Assembly (NCBI RefSeq): GCF_016714285.1
Contig: NZ_JADJNN010000002.1
Location: forward strand, 271,001 to 335,000
Direction of reading: 5' to 3'
DNA: 64,000 nucleotides
Source of the DNA: Nannocystis sp.
GTDB lineage: Bacteria; Myxococcota_A; Polyangia; Nannocystales; Nannocystaceae
In this document: piece after piece, positions 18,021-24,905 of the stretch
Layout: each line of letters begins with the position of its first letter
Position numbering within the stretch: position 1 is the stretch's first letter
The notes under the pieces: generated by a model
Database searches by the model: none
Told to the model about the DNA's origin: nothing
What the model saw: only the letters and a program-made list of their open reading frames with translations
Program-made: the position numbers and the translations under genes

Positions 18021-19052
18021 TCAACCGACCGCGGGCGTGCCGTCGATCCGCAGCAAGAAGGCCCGCGCGTCGCTCACCACCTCTTCACGCAGCTCGGCCG
18101 GCTCGATCGACTCGAGCCCGTCGACGATGCTGAGCAGCCGCCGCGCCAGCTCGCGACACGAGTGGTACGGCACGCGTCGCTCGAGCAGCTCACCCGCCTC
18201 GATCCACCGATCCTCCTGCCCCGCGTCCCACACCATGTTGGCGATCCACCGCGCAACCCCGCCGCGGACCCGCAGCGTGGCCACGCCGGGCCGATCCGTG
18301 TCGATCCCGTAGCCCGGGTCCGAGCTGCCCCAGATGTTGCCCTTCGGCGGCTGCGGCTCGCGCGGCGTCTGCTCCGGCAGCACCCGCGCATTGACGATCT
18401 GCGCCACCCGGAACACCCGCGCGTCGCCCGTCGTCCGCGAGAAGGCCCGCAGATACATCACGCCGTCATGCATCCGCAGCTGCCACGGCTCCACGTCGTG
18501 CGTCTTCCGCGTCCCCGACCACGGGCTGTCGTACTCGACGCGCACCACTCCGCTGCCGACCGCCTGCAACAGTCGACTCACCAGCCGCGAGTCGACCCGC
18601 GTCCCCGTCGTCACCGTCGCGGTCACGCTCCGCGGCCGCACCTTGCCCGGCGGCTCCGCCTTGCTGCGCCCCGTCTCCTCCACCGCCGCGTCCATCTGCT
18701 CCACCAGCCGCTTCACCCGCGCGTTCAGCTCGGCGTCCGCCACCGGCGACAGCAGGGCCGCCGCGAACACCACCGCCGCCAGGTCCTCCGGCTCGGGGTC
18801 GGTCAGGGGCAGCGTGAAGCTGTTGTCCAGCAACCGCCACAGCTTGCTCCCGTGCACAAATTCCAGCGGCGCGTCCCACTCCTCGCGCATGTACTTCAGC
18901 GCCCGCTGGACCGTCACGCCTGCCACCCCCGCCTTGACCGCCAGCGCCTCCTTGGAGGCCCCCTCTTCGTTGTCTCGCAGGTGCCGCAGGATGAGACGAG
19001 CCGTCTCCTGAACGGTCCTGGATGAGTCTTGCTTCGCGTCGCTCCGGTTCAC
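18021..19052 (-). CDS. WYL-domain transcriptional regulator
   Basis: A 343-residue regulator. An N-terminal winged helix (~10-75: LILRHLRDNEEGASKEAL, VTVQRALKYMREE) is followed by a long middle region and a C-terminal WYL module (~170-340: VRVEYDSPWSGTRKTHDVEPW, VMYLRAFSRTTGDARVFRVAQI). WYL domains sense ligands, often nucleotides or DNA ends, and many regulate DNA repair or defence genes. The start GTG 19052 is chosen because AAGGGAG lies six bases upstream. An ATG at 19190 would add 46 residues of unrelated sequence. The gene is divergent from the sbcD-sbcC-like pair across 406 bp. Confidence 0.85.
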   Translation of the reverse strand: MNRSDAKQDSSRTVQETARLILRHLRDNEEGASKEALAVKAGVAGVTVQRALKYMREEWDAPLEFVHGSKLWRLLDNSFTLPLTDPEPEDLAAVVFAAALLSPVADAELNARVKRLVEQMDAAVEETGRSKAEPPGKVRPRSVTATVTTGTRVDSRLVSRLLQAVGSGVVRVEYDSPWSGTRKTHDVEPWQLRMHDGVMYLRAFSRTTGDARVFRVAQIVNARVLPEQTPREPQPPKGNIWGSSDPGYGIDTDRPGVATLRVRGGVARWIANMVWDAGQEDRWIEAGELLERRVPYHSCRELARRLLSIVDGLESIEPAELREEVVSDARAFLLRIDGTPAVG

Positions 19053-19458
19053 GGTGGCTCCCTTGAGGGGCGCCCATCCTACCGCCTGCGCGGCGCCGGA
19101 CGGGCGCTTGAAAGTGAAGAATCGCGCGTCCACGACAACCTCAGTCGCGCGCGCGTTCCCCTTTGACGGCGCATTCAAATCCGCAGTCACGGCCCGTCCG
19201 CGGCTGATCTGCCAGAGATCACGCGCGCGCCGGGTGAGCCACCGATTCCCTCATGACGGCGCGAAAAAGCCCGCAGCAGACTGCTACTGCAGCCCGCGTC
19301 GGACCGCTACAGCAGCCACGCGTAGCGAACACCACGCACGCGTGCAGCGAGTCCACAGCGCTGCGATCACCAGGTCGTGTCCTCGCAACCCTCGATCGCC
19401 CGCGCAGGCCCAGGCCTTTGCGGTTGCGCCGCGATCTCGCGGGTGCCACTGTCCCCGC
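19053..19458. other. 406-bp divergent regulatory gap
   Basis: No credible gene is seen. The gap separates the WYL regulator from the sbcD-like gene and must contain both promoters. It is less GC-rich in places (19255-19350), with a short imperfect inverted repeat around GCAGCAGACTGCTACTGC (19274-19291). I see no strong sigma-70 pair. Confidence 0.5.
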
Positions 19459-20766
19459 GTGATCACGGTCGTCCACGCCGCCGATCTACACATCGACAGC
19501 CCCCTGCGCGGCCTGGGCCGCCTTGAGGGCGCCCCCGTGGACGACCTGCGCCTGGCCACCCGCCGCGCCTTCGTCCGCCTCATCGACACCTGTCTCGAAG
19601 AACAGGCGGCCCTCCTCGTCCTCGCCGGCGACGTCTTCGACGGCGAGTGGCGTGACTTCAACACCGGCCTCTTCTTCGTCCGCGAGCTCGGCCGCCTGCG
19701 CGACGTCGGCACCCAGGTCGCCATGGTCCGCGGCAACCACGACGCCGAGTCCGTGATCTCCCGCCACATCCCCCTGCCGGAGCACGTCTTCAGCTTCTCC
19801 GTCGACGCCCCCGAGTCGCGCGACTACCCCCGCCTCGGCCTCGCCGTGCACGGCCAAAGTTACGGCGTCCGCAGCGTCGACGACAACCTCGCCGCGGCCT
19901 ACCCCGCCCGCCGCCGCGACCTCTTCAACCTCGGCGTCCTCCACACCAACGCCGTCGCCAGCAGCGAGCACGGCAACTACGCCCCCTGCACCGTCGCCCA
20001 GCTGGTGCGCCACGGCTACGACTACTGGGCGCTCGGCCACGTCCACCGCGCCCAGGTGCTGCACCGCGACCCGTGGGTCGTGTACCCCGGCAACCTGCAA
20101 GGTCGGCACGCACACGAGAGCGGCGCCAAGGGCTGCACCTTGCTGCGCCTCGACGGCCTGCGCCTCGACCGTGTCGAGTCGCGCGAGGTCGACGTCCTGC
20201 GCTGGGCCGAGCTGGTCGTCTCGGCCGACGCCGCCCGCGACATGGACGACCTGCTCGCCCAGATCCGCGTGCGCATGCAAGCCGCGCTCGCCGACGCCAG
20301 CGGCCGCCCCGTGCTCGCGCGCATCACCGTCGAGGGCACCACCCCGCTGCACGCCGCCCTCGCCGCCGATCCCACCGCCGTCCAGGGCCAGGTGCGGGCC
20401 CTCGCCGCCGAGCTCGGCGAGCTTTGGCCGGAGAAGATCCGCTTCGTCACCCGCCCCCCGCTCGGCGAGCCCGGCGAGCTCAACGACCTGTTCCAGACCC
20501 TCCGCGACGAGCTGCGCCTGCTCGCCGAGGACCCGGCCGCGCTCGCCCGCTACAGCGAGGGCCTGGCCCCGCTCGTCACCGCCGCCGCCCCGCTGCTCGG
20601 CCACCGCCCCGACGAGCCCGCCCGCCTGGTCGCCCGCCTCGGCGAGCTCGAGGCACTGCTACTCGCCCGCCTCGGCGCCGCGCCACCTGTCCCCAAAGCC
20701 AGCTCACCGCAGACCCACGCCGCGCCCGTCGCGTGGTCCGAGGGCGCCGTCTCGCATGAAGTTTGA
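19459..20766 (+). CDS. SbcD/YhaO-like DNA repair metallophosphoesterase
   Basis: A 435-residue calcineurin-fold nuclease subunit. Motifs occur in order: AADLHID (D-x-H), LAGDVFDG, VRGNHDAES, LGVLHTN and ALGHVHRAQ. Together they give the full two-metal site. The N-terminal half (~1-260) is the nuclease and the C-terminal part is a capping/dimer region that contacts the ATPase partner. GTG 19459 is taken as the start because the first motif begins seven residues later. The gene overlaps the SbcC/YhaN-like gene by 11 bp, as expected for a complex resecting DNA ends or hairpins. Domain style and length are closer to the YhaO/YhaN pair than to E. coli SbcCD. Confidence 0.88.
   Translation: MITVVHAADLHIDSPLRGLGRLEGAPVDDLRLATRRAFVRLIDTCLEEQAALLVLAGDVFDGEWRDFNTGLFFVRELGRLRDVGTQVAMVRGNHDAESVISRHIPLPEHVFSFSVDAPESRDYPRLGLAVHGQSYGVRSVDDNLAAAYPARRRDLFNLGVLHTNAVASSEHGNYAPCTVAQLVRHGYDYWALGHVHRAQVLHRDPWVVYPGNLQGRHAHESGAKGCTLLRLDGLRLDRVESREVDVLRWAELVVSADAARDMDDLLAQIRVRMQAALADASGRPVLARITVEGTTPLHAALAADPTAVQGQVRALAAELGELWPEKIRFVTRPPLGEPGELNDLFQTLRDELRLLAEDPAALARYSEGLAPLVTAAAPLLGHRPDEPARLVARLGELEALLLARLGAAPPVPKASSPQTHAAPVAWSEGAVSHEV
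20685..20704. repeat. Dispersed palindrome in the 3' part of the sbcD-like gene
   Basis: ACCTGTCCCCAAAGCCAGCT fits the 4-8-4 geometry, with right arm CCAG. It lies in the unstructured C-terminal tail (PPVPKASS). Confidence 0.6.
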
Positions 20767-23700
20767 GCGCATCGAGCTCGAGCGTTTCGGCCACTTCGAG
20801 TCGCTGTCGCTCGACCTCCGCGGCCCCTCCGGCCTGGTGGTGATCCACGGCCCCAACGAGGCCGGCAAGACCACCCTCCTGCGGGCGATCCACGGCCTCC
20901 TGTTCGGCATCGACGAACGCAGCCCCTACGGCTTCCGCTACCCCTACCAGGCCATGGCGATCCACGCGACGCTGCAAGACAGCGCCGGCCAGCGCCTCGA
21001 GCTGGTCCGCCGCAAGAAGCGCAAGGACGCCCTGCTCGGCAACCTGCGCAGCGAGGTCGGCGAGGTCGCGCTCGACGAGCCCCGCTTCCTCCGCTACTTC
21101 GCCGGCGTCAGCCCCGAGCTCTACCGCGCCGTATTCGGCTTCACCCACGCCGACCTCCAGCAGGGCGCCGAGCTGCTGCAGGTCGCCGGCCTCGCCGAGC
21201 TGCTCGGCGGCGGCGCGCTCGGTGGCGGCGCCGAGGTCGTCCGCCGCGTTCTCGGCGAGCTGCGCGACGAGGCCGACGCCCTGTTCAAGGCCCGCGGCAA
21301 GAACCCACCGATCAACCGCAACCTCGCCGCCCTCCGCGACGCCCGCGCCGCCCTCCGCGACGCCACCTTCCCGCAGCCGCAGTACCTCGCGCTCACCCAG
21401 GCCCTGAAGGATGCCCGCGACACCCTCGCCAGAGCCGACATCGAGCTCGCCCGCCTGCGCCTGCGCAGCGCCCGGGTCCACACCCTGCTCACCGCCTTCG
21501 AGGACTTCCACGTCCACCAGCGCCTGCTCGCCCGCCTCGCCGACCCCGCCCTCGCGACCCCGCTGCGCCCCGTCGACGCCGAGCGCGTGCGACCCCTGCT
21601 CGCCGACCTCCACGCCCGCGAGCAACGCCACCAGACCCTCAACGACGAGCTCGAGCGCCTCGAGCGACGCGCCGCTCAACACCCCGTCGACCACGCCCTG
21701 CTCGCCGAGGCCGCCGCCGTCGAGCGCCTGGTCCGTCGCGTCGAGCCCGTGACCGCTCGCCGCCGCGAGCTCCCCCGCGAGCACGAGCGTCTCCTGCGCG
21801 AACAGGCGGCCCTCCGCGCCGAGTTCACCCGCCTGTCCGGCGCACCCACCCACCTGTCCCCAGAGACATCCCCGCACAACCTGTCCCAACAGCCAGCCTC
21901 ACAGTCCGCCGACTCGCAACCACCCGCGCCTTCGATCGCCCACAACCTGTCCCAACAGCCAGCCTCATCATCCCCCCCACCCGCCCGCACCGCCTCGCCC
22001 GCCGAGCTCGAGCAGGTCCGCCTCGCGCTCGCTCGCTGGCGCCGCGCGGGCCAGGAGCTGCAGGTGCTCGCCCGCGGCGAGGCCGACGACGAGGCCGAGC
22101 TCGCCACCCTCCGCGTCGAGGCCACCGCCCTCGCCGACCAGGCCCCCGACGAGCGCGGCGCCGCCCTGCTCGCCGAGCTCGAGTCGATTCAGGCCGCCCA
22201 CGCCGAGCTCGAGCGCGGCGAGCAGGACCTCCTCCGCATCGACACCGAGCTCGAGCAGGCCCTCGCCCGCCTGCACCCGCGCCCCGCCGCGGAAGCCCTC
22301 GACCGCCTCCCCCTCCCCAGCTTCGCCGCCGTGCAGGACATGCAGGCCCGTCATCTCGACGGCGAGCGCGAGCGTCGCGACGCCCTCGACCACCTGTCCC
22401 AACAGACAGCCGAGCTCGCCCGCGTCGAGGCCGAGCTCGCGGCCCTGCTCGCCGGCGAGGCCCTCCCCGACCCCGCCAGCCTCGCCGAGGCCCGCCAGCG
22501 CCGCGACGAGGCCTGGCAGCTCATCCGCCAGCAATTGCTCGCGCGCGGCAACCACAACCAACGCGACCTGTTCGGCGCCACCGACCCGACCCCCGCCCGC
22601 GTCACGGACCGCCGCACCCTCGCCCGCGGCTTCGAACGCGCCCTCGCCGACGCCGACCAGCTCGCCGACCAGCTGCGCAGCTGCGCCGACCGCCTGGCCC
22701 AAAAGACAGCTCTCGGCCACACCGCCGAGCGCGCCCGCGTGGCCCTCGCCCGCGCCCACGAGCGCCTCACCGGTCTCGACGCCGCCGAGCGCCGCGCCAG
22801 CGTCGCGTGGATCTCCCTGTGGCAGCCGACCGGCGTCCAACCCGGCGCCCCCGGCCCGATGCTCGCCTGGCTCGGCGACGCCGCCAGCCTGCGCGACCTC
22901 GCCGCGACCCGCCTCCGCCGCGCCCTCGGCCTCGCCCCCCTCCGACCCGTCGTCCGCGACTTCGAGGCCCGCCTCCGCGACCACCTCTCCGCCCCCACCA
23001 CCCTCGCGTGGCCCGCCCTGGTCCAGCAGCTCCGCGAGCGCGAGCGCGACGCCCAGACCCGCCGCGGTCGCCTCGAGTCCACCCTCGCCCGCAGCGCCGC
23101 CCTCGCGGCCGCCCTCGCCCGCACCCGCACCGCCCGCGCCTTCCTCGAGCGCGACCTCGCCGACGCCGACGACGAGCTCCACCGCCGCACCTCCGCCCTC
23201 GGCCTCCCGCGCAACCTCGACCCCGAGACCGCCGTCGAGCGCCTCGAGGCCCTCACCGACCTGTCCGAACGGACAGCCAGCAACACGCTCCAGCGCACCG
23301 CCTGCGAGCAGGCCCTCGCCGCGCTCGCCGACTTCGACGCCGAGCTCGCCGCCCTGCTCGCCCGCCTCGCCCGCGACAGCCCAGCCGGCGAGCTCCCCGA
23401 ACTCCAGGTCGAGTCCCTCAGCCGCGCCCTCACCGACGCCCGCGCCGCCGCCAGCTCCCACGCCCTCGCCCGCGAGCAGGCCGACGACCGCCGCCGCGAG
23501 CAGCTTCGCGTCGCCGAGTCGCTCGCCGAGTCCCGCCGCGAGTACGACGCCCTGCTCACCCGCGCCGCGGTCGGCGACGAAGCTGCCCTTTTGAACATGT
23601 CCGAACGGACCTTGCTGCGCGACCAGCACGAGCGCAGCTGCGCCGAGCTCGACCTCCGCCTCGCCCGCGCCCTCGGCGAGGGCGAGGCCCGGCTCGCCTA

Positions 23701-24424
23701 CGAGTCCGAGCTGCGGGCCAGCCGACGCGAGGCCCTGATCAGCGAGCAAGACGCCCTCACCCGCGAGATCACCGAGCTCGATCAGCGCAGGATCTCCGCG
23801 GCCTTGCAGAAGGGCCGCCTCGAGCACGAGGCTCAGCAGCTCGGGGGCGACCGCGCCGCCCGCATCGGCGCCGAGCTGGAGGTCCTGAAGACCGAACTGG
23901 ACGAGCAGATCGACCGCTACCTCCTGGTCCACCTCGCCGAGCGCGTGCTCGACCGCGTCACCGACCGCTACGCCCGCGAGAACCAGCCCGCCCTCCTGCA
24001 GTACACCTCCGAGCTGCTCGCCCGCGTCACCGAGGGCCGCCACCTCCGCGTCGTCGTCCAGCCCGAGACCCGCTCCCTCGCCACCATCGACCGCAGCGGC
24101 CAGCTTCGCAGCCCCGCCGACCTGTCCTCCGGGACACGTGAGCAATTGTTCCTCGCCCTCCGCCTCGCCTACATCCTCGACTACTGCGACCGAAACGAGC
24201 CGCTCCCCGTGATCATGGACGACGTGCTCGTCAACTTCGACGACGCCCGCGCCGCCGCCAGCCTCGGCGCCCTCCGCGACGCCGCCCGCGTCACCCAGGT
24301 CATCCTCCTCACCTGCCACCGACGCTGGGTGGACATCGCCCGCGCCGTCGCTCCCGAGGCCCGCATCCTCGAGCTCCCCGCCGAGGCCGCGCCCGCACGC
24401 CTCCAGCGCCCCGCCGAGGCCTGA
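20756..24424 (+). CDS. SbcC/YhaN-like SMC-type ATPase
   Basis: A 1222-residue ATPase partner of the preceding nuclease. The N-terminus has Walker A in VVIHGPNEAGKTTLLRAI. A very long Glu/Arg/Ala/Leu coiled-coil region (~190-1080) follows. The C-terminus has the ABC signature LSSGTREQLFLALRLAY, Walker B LPVIMDDVLVNFDD and the switch His in ILLTCHRRW. I do not see a zinc-hook CxxC in the middle, which argues for YhaN rather than Rad50/SbcC. ATG 20756 starts MKFERIELERFGHFES, typical of the family. Eight copies of the dispersed palindrome lie inside the frame, two within a 27-bp direct repeat in a Ser/Pro-rich linker at 21850-21970. Confidence 0.88.
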   Translation: MKFERIELERFGHFESLSLDLRGPSGLVVIHGPNEAGKTTLLRAIHGLLFGIDERSPYGFRYPYQAMAIHATLQDSAGQRLELVRRKKRKDALLGNLRSEVGEVALDEPRFLRYFAGVSPELYRAVFGFTHADLQQGAELLQVAGLAELLGGGALGGGAEVVRRVLGELRDEADALFKARGKNPPINRNLAALRDARAALRDATFPQPQYLALTQALKDARDTLARADIELARLRLRSARVHTLLTAFEDFHVHQRLLARLADPALATPLRPVDAERVRPLLADLHAREQRHQTLNDELERLERRAAQHPVDHALLAEAAAVERLVRRVEPVTARRRELPREHERLLREQAALRAEFTRLSGAPTHLSPETSPHNLSQQPASQSADSQPPAPSIAHNLSQQPASSSPPPARTASPAELEQVRLALARWRRAGQELQVLARGEADDEAELATLRVEATALADQAPDERGAALLAELESIQAAHAELERGEQDLLRIDTELEQALARLHPRPAAEALDRLPLPSFAAVQDMQARHLDGERERRDALDHLSQQTAELARVEAELAALLAGEALPDPASLAEARQRRDEAWQLIRQQLLARGNHNQRDLFGATDPTPARVTDRRTLARGFERALADADQLADQLRSCADRLAQKTALGHTAERARVALARAHERLTGLDAAERRASVAWISLWQPTGVQPGAPGPMLAWLGDAASLRDLAATRLRRALGLAPLRPVVRDFEARLRDHLSAPTTLAWPALVQQLRERERDAQTRRGRLESTLARSAALAAALARTRTARAFLERDLADADDELHRRTSALGLPRNLDPETAVERLEALTDLSERTASNTLQRTACEQALAALADFDAELAALLARLARDSPAGELPELQVESLSRALTDARAAASSHALAREQADDRRREQLRVAESLAESRREYDALLTRAAVGDEAALLNMSERTLLRDQHERSCAELDLRLARALGEGEARLAYESELRASRREALISEQDALTREITELDQRRISAALQKGRLEHEAQQLGGDRAARIGAELEVLKTELDEQIDRYLLVHLAERVLDRVTDRYARENQPALLQYTSELLARVTEGRHLRVVVQPETRSLATIDRSGQLRSPADLSSGTREQLFLALRLAYILDYCDRNEPLPVIMDDVLVNFDDARAAASLGALRDAARVTQVILLTCHRRWVDIARAVAPEARILELPAEAAPARLQRPAEA
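21852..21967. repeat. Three dispersed palindromes and a 27-bp direct repeat in the sbcC-like linker
   Basis: Palindromes stand at 21852-21871, 21879-21898 and 21945-21964. The second and third are part of an identical 27-bp direct repeat (21875-21901 and 21941-21967), each encoding HNLSQQPAS. The surrounding linker is Ser/Pro/Gln-rich, unlike the flanking coiled coil, and looks inserted. Confidence 0.75.
22392..22711. repeat. Two dispersed palindromes in the sbcC-like coiled coil
   Basis: Copies at 22392-22411 (CTGTCCCAACAGACAG) and 22692-22711 (CTGGCCCAAAAGACAG) are read in the same frame as L-S-Q-Q-T-A and L-A-Q-K-T-A. Confidence 0.7.
23259..23614. repeat. Two further dispersed palindromes in the sbcC-like gene
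   Basis: The copy at 23259-23278 has core CTGTCCGAACGGACAG, a perfect 16-bp CTGT-N8-ACAG site. The copy at 23595-23614 has ATGTCCGAACGGACCT. Both share the central GAAC and encode LSERTA and MSERTL. Confidence 0.75.
24120..24139. repeat. Dispersed palindrome coinciding with the ABC signature codons
   Basis: ACCTGTCCTCCGGGACACGT overlaps the codons for LSSGT of the ABC signature. Here protein constraint and DNA motif coincide, so this copy may be fortuitous. Confidence 0.5.
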
Positions 24425-24434
24425 AGCCCCATAC

Positions 24435-24463
24435 TTGACACCCGCCGCGCCGGAGGCCTTACT
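24435..24463 (+). promoter_or_regulatory. Possible promoter of the small Ala/Pro-rich gene
   Basis: A perfect -35 TTGACA (24435-24440) is followed after 17 bp by a poor -10, CTTACT (24458-24463). It lies just after the sbcC-like stop and 20 bp before the ATG. Confidence 0.3.
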
Positions 24464-24482
24464 TGAGCCACGGAGGCCGCCG

Positions 24483-24722
24483 ATGGCCATCGACCACGCG
24501 CAATCCGCAAGCACCCAAGAAGTCGCAGGCTCCGTCGCCCTTCTGCCCGAGCCCTTCGTGGTCAACGCCCAGGCCGTCGAACTCGCCGCCGCCGCCGCCC
24601 GGGCCGCCCTCCGCCGCACCTCCGCCGCCCTGAGCCGCGCCGCCCGCCCGGTCGCCCCGCCGCAGCTCGGCCCCCAGCAAGACCCCTTCCTCGCCGCCGT
24701 GGTCCCGATCAAGGCCCCCTGA
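24483..24722 (+). CDS. Small Ala/Pro-rich protein, unknown
   Basis: A 79-residue protein with a strong ribosome site (GGAGG six bases before ATG 24483). It contains a hydrophilic N-terminus, an Ala/Arg-rich helix (QAVELAAAAARAALRRT) and a Pro-rich tail ending VVPIKAP. It has no membrane segment and no recognised motif. It follows the sbcC-like gene by 58 bp and may have its own promoter. The DNA coding for its last residues is duplicated downstream. It could be a genuine small protein associated with the repair complex, but composition alone cannot prove this. Confidence 0.5.
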   Translation: MAIDHAQSASTQEVAGSVALLPEPFVVNAQAVELAAAAARAALRRTSAALSRAARPVAPPQLGPQQDPFLAAVVPIKAP

Positions 24723-24833
24723 GTCGGCCTCCCTCGACCACCCACCGGTGATCAAGGCCCTGAGCCACCGACATCAAGGCCCACCGGCGATCAAGTCCGC
24801 TGAGCCGCCCCTTGTAGTCCCGATCAAGGCCCC
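24699..24833 (+). repeat. Degenerate GATCAAGGCCC repeat cluster
   Basis: The 3' end of the small gene (24699-24720) is repeated at 24814-24833 with one mismatch (GTGGTCCC/GTAGTCCC then GATCAAGGCCCC). Three partial copies of ATCAAGGCC or ATCAAGTCC lie between them near 24751, 24773 and 24790. The duplicated pieces are outside any gene. Confidence 0.6.
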
Positions 24834-24905
24834 TCGCGCAACGACCCACAGGTCTCCGCACGTCGCCCTCCGGTCCCCGGCGAGATTTGTTAAAGTCGCC
24901 GCCCC

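Noticed and set aside
21968..24745. A 925-codon minus-strand frame antisense to the sbcC-like gene
   Set aside because: Gly/Ala/Glu-only composition is typical of an antisense shadow of coiled-coil codons.
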